This document shows, piece by piece, positions 7,023-14,614 of a stretch of DNA of 17,439 bases. Source of the stretch: Planctomycetota bacterium (GTDB lineage: Bacteria; Planctomycetota; PUPC01; DSUN01); assembly GCA_035384565.1 (NCBI GenBank), contig DAOOIT010000097.1:1-17439 (forward strand). The letters are read 5' to 3'. Position 1 is the stretch's first letter; each line of letters opens with the position of its first letter. The position numbers were made by a program, and so were the translations under genes. Below the pieces are notes generated by a model, which did no database searches, was not told the origin of the DNA, and saw only the letters and a list, made by a program, of their open reading frames with translations.

Positions 7023-8006
7023 GTGCCGAAGCTCGCCGTCAACGTGTACGTCACGCGGGAGATCCCGCAGGCTGGCCTGGACATTGTGCGTGATGCCTGC
7101 GAACGAGTGGAGATCAACCCCGAAGATCGCGTGCTGACCCGCCAGGAGTTGCTGGCCGCGGTGCGAGGCCGCGATGGTGTGTTGTGTCTGCTGACCGACA
7201 CCGTGGACGCGGCCGTGCTGGACGCGGCAAAGGGGTGCCGGGTTTTCGCGAACTACGCGGTAGGCTATAACAACATTGATGTGCCCGCGGCCACGGCCCG
7301 GGGCATCGCCGTTACCAACACCCCTGGCGTGCTCACGGACGCGACGGCGGATCTCACCTGGGCATTGCTCTTCGCTACGGCGCGGCGAATCCCCGAGGGG
7401 GACCGCTACACGCGCGCCGGGAAGTTCCGGGGTTGGTCGCCCATGCTGCTCCTCGGCGGCGACATCAGCGGCCGCACGTTGGGCATCATCGGAGCGGGGC
7501 GCATCGGCACCGCGGTGGCCCTGCGCTCGCGCGGTTTCCGAATGCGCGTGCTCTACTTCGACCGGGCACAGAACGAGGCCCTCGAACAGGCAGTGGGCGC
7601 CGAACGCGTGGACCTCGACAGGCTGCTTCGGGAGTCGGACTTCGTCTCCGTGCACGTCAGCCTGGACGAGAGCACGAGGCATCTCATCGGCGCGAGGGAG
7701 CTCGGGTTGATGAAGCCCACGGCGTACCTGGTGAACACTTCGCGCGGCCCGGTGGTGGACGAGAACGCCCTTGTGGCGGCACTGCGCGAGCGGCGCATCG
7801 CTGGGGCGGGTCTCGACGTCTTCGAGAACGAGCCGGCGCTGGCGCCGGGCCTGACAGGGCTCGACAATGTCGTCATCCCGCCGCACCTCGGCAGCGCCAC
7901 CATCGCGACCCGCACCCGCATGGCGACCCTGGCCGCCACCAATCTTGTGGCCGCGCTGCGAGGCGAGCGGCCGCCGAACATCGTGAACCCGGAGGTGCTG
8001 GCGTGA
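7023..8006 (+). CDS. D-isomer-specific 2-hydroxyacid dehydrogenase
   Basis: 327 residues from a GTG with AGGAG 8 bases upstream. The enzyme should interconvert a 2-keto acid and a D-2-hydroxy acid using NAD(P)H in the cytoplasm. Sequence style is closest to glyoxylate/hydroxypyruvate reductases (GyaR-like): AVGYNNIDVPAATARGIAVT near residues 79-98, Rossmann motif GAGRIG at 157-162, and the catalytic triad Arg241 (NTSRGPVVDE), Glu270 (DVFENEP) and His288 (PPHLGSAT). Asp180 at the end of the second Rossmann strand hints at NAD preference. There is no ACT domain, so it is not a long-form SerA. Its stop overlaps the start of cimA by four bases, suggesting linked expression. It could supply or consume pyruvate or hydroxypyruvate; the exact substrate cannot be read from sequence. 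Confidence 0.92.
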   Translation: MPKLAVNVYVTREIPQAGLDIVRDACERVEINPEDRVLTRQELLAAVRGRDGVLCLLTDTVDAAVLDAAKGCRVFANYAVGYNNIDVPAATARGIAVTNTPGVLTDATADLTWALLFATARRIPEGDRYTRAGKFRGWSPMLLLGGDISGRTLGIIGAGRIGTAVALRSRGFRMRVLYFDRAQNEALEQAVGAERVDLDRLLRESDFVSVHVSLDESTRHLIGARELGLMKPTAYLVNTSRGPVVDENALVAALRERRIAGAGLDVFENEPALAPGLTGLDNVVIPPHLGSATIATRTRMATLAATNLVAALRGERPPNIVNPEVLA

Positions 8007-9601
8007 CGGAGCGATCGCGGCGCGTTGCCATCTATGACACCACGCTGCGCGATGGGGCCCAGGCCGAGAAGGTCACCTTCTCGCTTGTGGACAAGGTGGC
8101 CATCGCCCACAGGCTCGATGAGTTCGGCGTGGACTACATCGAGGGGGGCTACCCCCTGTCGAACCCCAAGGACTCCGCGTTCTTCGACGAGATTCGGAAG
8201 CGGCCGCTGCGGCGCGCCCAGGTGGTCGCATTCGGGAACACGCGCAGGGCCAAGACATCGGCCGAGCGCGACGAGGGGCTGCGCACCCTCGTCGCGGCGG
8301 GCACGGCGGTGGTGGCCATCGTGGGGAAGAGCTGGGACCTGCACGTGCGCGAGGTGTTGCGGGTCCCGCTCGAGGAGAATCTGGCGATGATCGCCGACTC
8401 TGTGGCCTGTCTGGCGGCGCAGGGGCGGCGCGTGTTTTTCGACGCGGAGCATTTCTTCGACGGGTTCCGCCACAACCGCGACTATGCGCTCGCCTGCGTG
8501 CGGGCGGCCCAGGAGGCGGGGGCCGAGACACTGGTGCTGTGCGACACGAACGGTGGGTCGCTCACGGGCGACGTGCGGGAGATCGTGCGGCAGGTGCGCG
8601 CCGTATCGCGGGCGGAGCTGGGCATTCACGTGCACAACGACGCGGGGCTGGCCGTGGCCAACACGCTGGCGGCGGTGGAGGAGGGGGCGGGGCAGGTGCA
8701 GGGGACCATCAACGGGATCGGCGAGCGGTGCGGAAATGTGGACCTGTGCAGCGTGATCCCCAACCTCGCGCTGAAGATGGGGCGCGAGGTGCTGGTGCCG
8801 GGCGCCCTGTCGCACCTCACGCATCTGTCGCGCTTCGTGTACCAGGTGGCCAACCTGGGCCTGCCGCTGCACCAGCCGTACGTAGGCGCCAATGCGTTCG
8901 CCCACAAGGGCGGGCTGCATGTGGACGCCATGCAGAAGAACGCGCTTACCTACGAGCACGTGGACCCGAAGGTAGTGGGGAACGAGCGGCGGATTCTGAT
9001 CTCGGAACTCTCCGGCACGGCTGCGATCATGGCCAAGGCGCGCAAGCTCGACAACCGCATTGACAAGGCGACCAGCCGCCGCATCCTGGAGGCCGTGCAG
9101 AAACTCGAGAACGAGGGCTACGAGTTCGAGGCCGCCGAGGCGTCGTTCCAGCTCCTCGTGCGCAAGGCGCTCGGCACCCACCGCACGTTCTTCGACCTGT
9201 TGGGTTTCCGCGTCATCGTCGAGAAGCGCGGCGGCGATAGGGCGCCGATCAGCGAAGCGACGGTGAAACTCACCGTTAACGGGCAGCCCCGCCTCACCGT
9301 GGGGGAGGGCGACGGCCCCGTACACGCGCTCGACGTGGCGCTGCGAGCGGCGCTCGACGACTTCTACCCCGTTCTCAAGGGCATCCGGCTGGTGGACTAC
9401 AAGGTGCGGATCGTGAACCCCAAGGCTGCCACGGCCGCCCGCACTTGTGTGGTCATCGAGTCGACCGATGGCGAAGACGTCTGGGGCACGGTGGGCGTGA
9501 GCGACAACATCATCGAGGCGTCGTGGCAGGCACTGGTAGACAGCATCGAGTTCGCGCTCCTGCGTGAGGCCCAGGGCGAGGAGGCGGCGCCGGAACGCTG
9601 A
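8003..9601 (+). CDS. cimA: Citramalate synthase
   Basis: 532 residues. CimA condenses pyruvate with acetyl-CoA to (R)-citramalate, the first step of the threonine-independent route to 2-ketobutyrate and isoleucine. The GTG at 8003 overlaps the previous stop (GTGA) and has GGAGG 7 bases upstream; the frame is open farther upstream only as a shadow of the dehydrogenase gene. The catalytic barrel begins with DTTLRDGAQ (12-20) and includes FDAEHFFDGFRHN, LCDTNGG, metal-binding HVHND (209-213) and NGIGERCGNVDLCSVIPNL. GVDYIEGGYPLSNPKD and QPYVGANAFAHKGGLHVDA fit citramalate synthase (the TIGR00977 type) rather than LeuA. The C-terminal part from about residue 400 is a LeuA-type allosteric/dimerisation domain, so isoleucine feedback is likely. 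Length is typical. It ends 12 bases from a convergent gene. Confidence 0.95.
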   Translation: MTERSRRVAIYDTTLRDGAQAEKVTFSLVDKVAIAHRLDEFGVDYIEGGYPLSNPKDSAFFDEIRKRPLRRAQVVAFGNTRRAKTSAERDEGLRTLVAAGTAVVAIVGKSWDLHVREVLRVPLEENLAMIADSVACLAAQGRRVFFDAEHFFDGFRHNRDYALACVRAAQEAGAETLVLCDTNGGSLTGDVREIVRQVRAVSRAELGIHVHNDAGLAVANTLAAVEEGAGQVQGTINGIGERCGNVDLCSVIPNLALKMGREVLVPGALSHLTHLSRFVYQVANLGLPLHQPYVGANAFAHKGGLHVDAMQKNALTYEHVDPKVVGNERRILISELSGTAAIMAKARKLDNRIDKATSRRILEAVQKLENEGYEFEAAEASFQLLVRKALGTHRTFFDLLGFRVIVEKRGGDRAPISEATVKLTVNGQPRLTVGEGDGPVHALDVALRAALDDFYPVLKGIRLVDYKVRIVNPKAATAARTCVVIESTDGEDVWGTVGVSDNIIEASWQALVDSIEFALLREAQGEEAAPER

Positions 9602-9613
9602 CACGCGGCGGGG

Positions 9614-11830
9614 TCACGCGTTGCCCGAGCCCTGGGCGGGCTCGAGGGCGCTGCCGATCTCGACGATGCGGTAGGTGACGTCCTCCCCCGCGTGCGAGAA
9701 GGCGACCTGGTCGCCCACCTTGTGGCGCATCAGCGCTTGAGCCAGCGGCGCGACATAGGCGATGATGCCGTGCTCGGCATCGGAATCCCACGGCCCCAGG
9801 ATGGCGAACGTCTGGCGCTTGCCCGTGGCGACGTCCTCCACCGTGACGCGGGCGCCGATGGAGACATGCTCGCGGGCGACCATGGAGGGCTCGATGGGCC
9901 GGGCCCGCAGCAGTTCCTCGCCCATCTCGAGGGCCTTGGCGTTCAGCACGTGCTGCTCCTGGATGGCCGCGCGAAAGTCGGCGTTGTCGCTCAAGTCGCC
10001 CATGGCCTTGGCTTTGGCGATGTCCTCGCTGTTCTTGGGCAGCAACACGTTGACGATGTGATCGTGCTCCTCGCGGCGGCGTGCGATAGCCTGCGCAGTG
10101 GCATAGATGTGCTGAACGGGCTCCTCCACAGTCTTGTGCTCCTCCTCCACGAGGAGCTTGGGGAACTTGCGCACCATTTTCTGCTCGAGGAGGCGCGCAA
10201 ACTGCTCGGGGAGGACGCTGCTCTGTCGGATGCGGAAGAGGAGCCGGGAGGCCTCGACCTCGCTGATCTCGGCGAGCATCTGGTCGAAGTAGCGTAGGTC
10301 GCCGGCGCGCAACGTCAGGCGGATCTCGGCCATCTCGTCGGCCTGGCTGAACGGCGTCCACTCGCCCCGTTGATAGGCCTTGCGGCGGGCGAGTTCGTCG
10401 CCCTCCTTGAGCAGGCGCTCGAAGATGTCCACACGGGTCGCCGGGGACGGCCAGCGCTCGAGCAGCAGGTTGCGGCACACCCACGCGAAGAGGCTGAGGT
10501 GGCGTTTGGGGTTTGCGAGTACCTCGCGCACCACGGTGCCGATGTTCGGGGCGTCGCCATCGGGCGGAAGTTCGGCCGCCGCCGCTTCCCAGAGGGCGTC
10601 CGGCCCTTCCAGGAGGATGCCGCGGCACACCTGCCGCCAATCGTCCGCCTGGTCGCGCAACATCTGGAAGATGCGGGCCCGGCTGGCGTTGGTGGTCAGG
10701 TGGTTGAGGAGGACGACGGGGTTGCCCTTGTGCCGCGCCACGAGTTCCTCGGGGGTGGGGAACTCGCCCGCGAGCAGCTTGAGGCGGGTGAGCAGGAGCG
10801 CGGCCTCCACAGCGGCGCCCGGGTCTGGCTCGGACGCGATGCGGCTGGCGATCGTGCGAGCGGCAGGCAGGAGGAACGCCTGAGGGTCCGCCTCCCGGTC
10901 GCGGTGCTCGGCGTAGTCGGCGAGGGCCTCCGTTTGATGGGTGAGGTCCTTGAGGGCGGCGAAGCGCCGCTGCATCTCCTCCTCGTAGGTGAGGGCCTCA
11001 GGCCGCAGTGTGAGGATGGGGTTGCTACCGGCGGGGAGGGCGATACGAGGGTCGCGCTTGATGGCCGCCTTCGCGCCGTTCCACCACTTGCTCCATGCCT
11101 CGGCGGGCACGATGGGGCCTTCGAGGAACTCGCGCAGGCCGCGGAGCGACAGGCGGCCGTCCAGGGCCTCGAGGGCTGAGCGGACCAGGGCCGCGGGGTC
11201 CTCCTGAGCGAGGCGGCGCAGGCGGTCGGGGTCGGTCTTGAGCAGCACGAGGAAACAGTCGGGCTTGAGGCGCTGGAATATGCTTTCGATGGTCTCGAGC
11301 GGCACGAGGTGGCCTGGCTTGCGCTCGAAGTTGATGGTGGCCCGCGCCGTGAGCGGGTCGAAGGCGACGATCTTGCCGAGGCCCCAGCCCGTGGCGTGGT
11401 AGAAGAAGTCGCCCTCGCGGTAGGAGAGGAGCTTGTCGAGCGTGGCGACGGAGGCCCCGAGGTCCTGCTCGGTGAGCAGGCCGGAGCGTTCGATGCAGGC
11501 GGCAAGATGGGGCACGCCGCGGTGCACTCGGCGGTAGCACGCGAGCAGGGCGGAGCGGAACTCCTCGTTGCCCGCGGCGGCGGGCGCCGCGGCGCGGAGC
11601 AATGGGAGGGCTTCGGCGTGGCGTTCGTTCCGCACCAGCTCGGGCGCCAGGGCCAGCGTCAGGTCGAGCGCGCGCGCGGTTTGGCCGGCCTGGAGCAAGT
11701 GGCCGAGGAGCCGGGCCAGCGCCTCCGCGGGGATGGTCTCGGCGTCCAGCAGCTCGAGCCAGAGGTTCTCCAGCGCGTCGTACCTGCGTTGCTCAATGGC
11801 TTGAGTCAGTTGTTCGAGGATCTCGCTCAC
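9614..11830 (-). CDS. greA: Long GreA/GreB-type elongation factor with helical N-terminal region
   Basis: 738 residues, far longer than ordinary GreA (about 158). The C-terminal 170 residues are GreA-like. A coiled-coil region carries the tip GDLSDNAD (611-618), where GreA has GDLSENAE, so the acidic residues that position the cleavage metal are kept as Asp. An FKBP-like domain follows (about 655-730; VSIGARVTV, HKVGDQVAF). The N-terminal 560 residues are mostly helical repeats, with one conserved-looking block at 137-190 (FFYHATGWGLGKIVAFD, then INFERKPGHLVPLET) and WSKWWNGAKAAIKRDPRI at 246-263. Chlamydial GreA proteins of about 715 residues have a similar layout, from memory. Start: GTG with GGAGGT about 10 bases upstream. 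It lies 33 bases after the lipid kinase gene and may share its promoter. Function: transcript-cleavage rescue of stalled RNA polymerase, by homology. Confidence 0.88.
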   Translation of the reverse strand: MSEILEQLTQAIEQRRYDALENLWLELLDAETIPAEALARLLGHLLQAGQTARALDLTLALAPELVRNERHAEALPLLRAAAPAAAGNEEFRSALLACYRRVHRGVPHLAACIERSGLLTEQDLGASVATLDKLLSYREGDFFYHATGWGLGKIVAFDPLTARATINFERKPGHLVPLETIESIFQRLKPDCFLVLLKTDPDRLRRLAQEDPAALVRSALEALDGRLSLRGLREFLEGPIVPAEAWSKWWNGAKAAIKRDPRIALPAGSNPILTLRPEALTYEEEMQRRFAALKDLTHQTEALADYAEHRDREADPQAFLLPAARTIASRIASEPDPGAAVEAALLLTRLKLLAGEFPTPEELVARHKGNPVVLLNHLTTNASRARIFQMLRDQADDWRQVCRGILLEGPDALWEAAAAELPPDGDAPNIGTVVREVLANPKRHLSLFAWVCRNLLLERWPSPATRVDIFERLLKEGDELARRKAYQRGEWTPFSQADEMAEIRLTLRAGDLRYFDQMLAEISEVEASRLLFRIRQSSVLPEQFARLLEQKMVRKFPKLLVEEEHKTVEEPVQHIYATAQAIARRREEHDHIVNVLLPKNSEDIAKAKAMGDLSDNADFRAAIQEQHVLNAKALEMGEELLRARPIEPSMVAREHVSIGARVTVEDVATGKRQTFAILGPWDSDAEHGIIAYVAPLAQALMRHKVGDQVAFSHAGEDVTYRIVEIGSALEPAQGSGNA
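9626..9644 (+). terminator. Hairpin just after cimA, weak terminator candidate
   Basis: CGAGCCC / GGGCTCG form a perfect 7-bp stem around TGGGC, beginning 25 bases past the cimA stop. There is no T-run on either strand, and the element lies inside the last codons of the convergent GreA-like gene. A role in ending cimA transcription is therefore only possible, not shown. Confidence 0.25.
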
Positions 11831-11863
11831 CGTGGGTCATACCTCCGAGGGTATCCGAAAGGG

Positions 11864-12730
11864 TCAGGGGACGACAATGCGGAGCTTCCGGCCGTCGATC
11901 CCGATGGTGACCGGGAGAAGGCCAACCGCATCGCCATCCACCTGGTAACGGACCGGGTCGGGGCTTTCGATGCGGACGTGGCGTCCGCGCAAGTACTGTG
12001 CGCCGCTGAGCCGGGAGCAGCGGAGCGTGAAGGCCAGGATGGCCCGAGAGTAAGCCACGGGGCCGCCGCGGCGTAGCAGGCACACGTCCAGCAGCCCGTC
12101 ATCGGCGGCGGCTTGCGGCGTGATACGGAACGGGCCGCCATAGCTGCGGGTGTTGCTGACGAGGGCGAAGCCTTCGCCCACCGCGGGTGGCGCGCCGTCA
12201 ACGCACACTTCCATGCGCGGCGGGCGGCGCTGCGCGAGGCACTTGAGGAGGGGACGCACATAGCGCACCATGCGGGTGGCGCCCCTCCGGCGCGCGGCCA
12301 ACAGCGCCGTCACGTCGGCATCCAGGCCCGCCCCAAGCATCGCCACGAAGCGCCGCCCGTTTGCGGCGGGAACGTCGAGCTGTTTCAGTCGCCCGCGGGC
12401 AACCATCTCGATGAACGCCTCCACGCGTCGGGGCAGGCGAAGCTCCTTCGCCAGCACATTGCCGGTGCCCAGGGGGAAAAGGGCAAGTGGGCGGTCCATC
12501 TGAAGGCCGTTGACGACCTCGTTGAGCGTGCCATCGCCGCCGATGACGGCCACCAGGTCGCAGTGGCCCGCCTGGGCAGAGGCCGCTTCGCGGGCATCGC
12601 CTGCTTGCGCGGTCACGGCGTCGAGCGTGGAGAAACCAAGGTCGCGGAGGCCACGCCTTATCCGCTCCAAGCAGGCCTGGCCGGCCCCTCGACCGGCGAT
12701 GGGATTCACGATCAGCAGTGACCGCGGCAT
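11864..12730 (-). CDS. Diacylglycerol kinase family lipid kinase
   Basis: 288 residues from an ATG. The DagK catalytic fold (YegS/DgkB/BmrU group) is clear: NPIAGRG near the start, the nucleotide-binding GGDGTLNE (64-71) and PLGTGN (86-91), then DDGLLDV (210-216) and QVDGD (263-267) in the C-terminal beta domain. The enzyme should phosphorylate a lipid such as diacylglycerol at the inner membrane face using ATP. The substrate cannot be decided; sphingoid-base or undecaprenol-like lipids remain possible. Length is normal for soluble bacterial members and no membrane helix is present. The ribosome site is weak (a GGGG about 10 bases upstream). A promoter-like TTGAGC-17-TATAAT lies upstream. The GreA-like gene follows after 33 bases on the same strand, suggesting a two-gene unit. 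Confidence 0.92.
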   Translation of the reverse strand: MPRSLLIVNPIAGRGAGQACLERIRRGLRDLGFSTLDAVTAQAGDAREAASAQAGHCDLVAVIGGDGTLNEVVNGLQMDRPLALFPLGTGNVLAKELRLPRRVEAFIEMVARGRLKQLDVPAANGRRFVAMLGAGLDADVTALLAARRRGATRMVRYVRPLLKCLAQRRPPRMEVCVDGAPPAVGEGFALVSNTRSYGGPFRITPQAAADDGLLDVCLLRRGGPVAYSRAILAFTLRCSRLSGAQYLRGRHVRIESPDPVRYQVDGDAVGLLPVTIGIDGRKLRIVVP

Positions 12731-12763
12731 GTGCCATGGGCCCCAGATCGCAGCAGAAACCCA

Positions 12764-12792
12764 ATTATATCAGGTTGGGGCGTCAGGCTCAA
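12764..12792 (-). promoter_or_regulatory. Sigma70-type promoter for the lipid kinase gene
   Basis: On the minus strand TTGAGC (12792-12787) and a perfect TATAAT (12769-12764) are separated by 17 bases. The predicted start near 12757 would leave a leader of about 27 bases before the kinase ATG. The -35 box overlaps the stop codon of the upstream cobA-hemD gene. An AT-rich patch is rare in this GC-rich window, which strengthens the call. Confidence 0.6.
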
Positions 12793-14330
12793 ACGGCGTG
12801 GGCCGGCCCGCCTCCGGCCGATGCTGCAACGAGGCGGCAGACGGCATGCACGAGGCCCGAAATGGTGTGCTCGGGGGCCTCGATGGCGACGATGAGACCT
12901 GCCTCGCGCGCCGTCTGGCTGGTGACGGGGCCGATGGAGGCGAAGCGGATAGAGGGGGGTAAGGCGGCGAGGCGCTCGGCGCCGAGGGCCGCAATGAAGC
13001 CGCGTACGGTGGAGGAACTTGTGAAGGTCACTACGTCCACTTCTCCGGCGAGGAGGCGGCGGGTGGCCTCGTCGTCGGCAGATCCGCCGACGATGGTGCG
13101 ATACGCGTCGGCCTCGGTGACGAGAGCCCCTGCGTTCTGGAGGCCCTTACGAACGGTTTCGGGGACATCGGCTGCGCGTGGCAGGAGGATGCGCCTGCCG
13201 GCGAGCGTCTCAGCGTCGGCGAGGGCGGCGACCAGCTCGGCGCCGGTGAAGCGAGGCGGCTGGCAGTCAGGGCGGATGCCGTGTTGGCGCAGCCGTTCGG
13301 CGGTGGCGGGCCCGATCGCGGCGACGCGGGGGAGCGCGCGGCTGTCCTTGCCCGCGGCGTCGAGCCGTGCGAAGAAGCCGTCTACGCCGTTCACGCTGGT
13401 GAAGACAACCCAGTCGAACGTCGCCAGGGCGGCGATGGCGGTGTCGAGGGGCGCCCAGTCGGCGGGCGGCTCGATGGTGATGGCGGGCATCTCGATGACC
13501 TCGGCGCCCAGGGCCTCGAGCTGCTCGGCCAAGTCGCTGGCTTGAGCGCGCGACCGTGTGACGACGATGCGGCGGCCGAAGAGCGGCCGGGTCTCGAACC
13601 ACTGGAGCTTGTCGCGCAGGGCCGCCACCTCGCCCACGACGAGGATGGCGGGGGCCTCCATGCCTGCGGCGCGGTGTACGATATCTGCGAGCGTGCCGAG
13701 CACGGTCCGCTGCCTGGCCACGGTGCCCCACTGCACCACCGCCGCGGGGGTGGCAGGGGAGCGGCCGTTCGAGGTCAGCCGCTCGACGATGTGGGGCAGG
13801 TTCTTCACGCCCATGTAGACGACCAGGGTGCCGATGCCTGTGGCCAGCTTGTCCCAGGCCAGCGCGCTGGCCTGCTTTGTGGGGTCTTCGTGCCCGGTGA
13901 TGAAGGCGAGGGACGATGTGGCGTCGCGGTGGGTTACAGGGATGCCTGCATAGGCAGGCGCGGCGATGCCGCTGGTGACGCCTGGCACGACTTCGAAGGC
14001 AACTCCGGCATCCACCAGGGCGAGGGCCTCCTCGCCGCCGCGGCCGAAGACGAAGGGGTCGCCGCCCTTGAGTCGGCACACGCGCTTGCCCTCGAGCCCC
14101 TTGGCGACGAGCAGGGCGTTGATCTCCTCCTGCTTCATCGTGTGGCAGCCGCCGCGCTTGCCCACACCGATCATCTCGGCGTCGGGCCGCGCCTCGCGGA
14201 GCAGTCGGGGGTTCGCCAGCGCGTCGTACACCACCACGTCGGCGGCGCGCAGCGCTTCCAGCCCCTTCAGCGTGATCAACCCCGGATCGCCGGGGCCGGC
14301 CCCGACCAAAAAGACGACGCCATCGCGCAT
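12789..14330 (-). CDS. cobA-hemD: Fused uroporphyrinogen-III C-methyltransferase / uroporphyrinogen-III synthase
   Basis: 513 residues. Residues about 5-245 are the SAM-dependent methyltransferase (SUMT, CobA), which makes precorrin-2 from uroporphyrinogen III; motifs are VGAGPGDPGLITLKG near the start, RLKGGDPFVFGRGGEE (86-101) and PGVTSGIAAPAYAGIPVTHR. Residues about 250-505 are uroporphyrinogen-III synthase (HemD), which cyclises hydroxymethylbilane; seen are FGRRIVVTRSRAQASDL, VVFTSVNGVDGFF, RVAAIGPATAERL and VVTFTSSSTVRGF. The fusion couples formation of uroporphyrinogen III to its diversion to siroheme or cobalamin and is known in several phyla. The ATG has a GAAGGGAA ribosome site about 5 bases upstream. 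No hemC, hemB or other tetrapyrrole gene lies nearby. A 574-base gap separates it from recG, so it probably has its own promoter, though I could not locate one. Confidence 0.94.
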   Translation of the reverse strand: MRDGVVFLVGAGPGDPGLITLKGLEALRAADVVVYDALANPRLLREARPDAEMIGVGKRGGCHTMKQEEINALLVAKGLEGKRVCRLKGGDPFVFGRGGEEALALVDAGVAFEVVPGVTSGIAAPAYAGIPVTHRDATSSLAFITGHEDPTKQASALAWDKLATGIGTLVVYMGVKNLPHIVERLTSNGRSPATPAAVVQWGTVARQRTVLGTLADIVHRAAGMEAPAILVVGEVAALRDKLQWFETRPLFGRRIVVTRSRAQASDLAEQLEALGAEVIEMPAITIEPPADWAPLDTAIAALATFDWVVFTSVNGVDGFFARLDAAGKDSRALPRVAAIGPATAERLRQHGIRPDCQPPRFTGAELVAALADAETLAGRRILLPRAADVPETVRKGLQNAGALVTEADAYRTIVGGSADDEATRRLLAGEVDVVTFTSSSTVRGFIAALGAERLAALPPSIRFASIGPVTSQTAREAGLIVAIEAPEHTISGLVHAVCRLVAASAGGGPAHAV

Positions 14331-14435
14331 AGGGTTCCCTTCTCAACGCGGCCCAAGGCCGTAGCTGACGGGGACGATTGGAGGGCTGGGGGAATGGCTG
14401 ATTCCTTGAGGGCGTGTCGCCCAGAGAGTGAGCTT

Positions 14436-14513
14436 GTTCGGAGTCCCGCCTTCAGGCGGCTCTATGCGAGAGAAGACCGCCTGAAGCCGGGACTCCGAAC
14501 GGGGTCAGACCCC
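14436..14513. repeat. Large inverted repeat, REP/BIME-like palindromic element
   Basis: The arms 14436-14459 and 14477-14500 are complementary at 23 of 24 positions, around a 17-base loop. Each arm contains a smaller palindrome: CCGCC-TTCA-GGCGG in the left arm, with one mismatch in the right. The perfect 6-bp palindrome GGGGTC-A-GACCCC follows directly at 14501-14513. Nested palindromes in an intergenic gap are typical of REP/BIME elements mobilised in trans by RAYT (Y1) transposases. No transposase is present, so a dispersed repeat family is an inference. Confidence 0.7.
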
Positions 14514-14586
14514 TCAAGTAGGCTTGGGCAGTACGCCCTTGACACCCATCCACCGATCCGTTCCTCCATCCATACCGTCGCATGCC

Positions 14587-14614
14587 TCCAGCATGCCCGA
14601 AAGCGGGCGCTGGA
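14587..14614. other. Strong bulged stem-loop
   Basis: TCCAGC (14587-14592), a two-base AT bulge and GCCCG (14595-14599) pair with CGGGC and GCTGGA (14604-14614) across an AAAG loop, giving 11 base pairs. No T-run follows on either strand. It could be part of a structured RNA, an mRNA 3' end for recG, or another piece of the repeat cluster. Confidence 0.4.

Noticed and set aside
5015..7201. 728-codon minus-strand open frame across the exbB-exbD-ydjY region
   Set aside because: It runs antisense to five well-supported genes with recognisable domains and has no family motif; GC-rich codon use leaves such shadow frames open.
7553..9604. 683-codon minus-strand open frame opposite the dehydrogenase and cimA
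   Set aside because: Antisense shadow; the plus-strand products carry complete catalytic motifs.
12762..12778. CCCAA..TTGGG inverted repeat as a terminator for cobA-hemD
   Set aside because: The stem is only 5 bp with a 10-base loop and no T-run; the AT-rich patch is better explained as a -10 box.
14436..14448. GTTCGGAGTCCCG looks like a tRNA T-arm
   Set aside because: No matching acceptor stem, D-arm or anticodon arm surrounds it, and the sequence is fully explained as one arm of the large inverted repeat.
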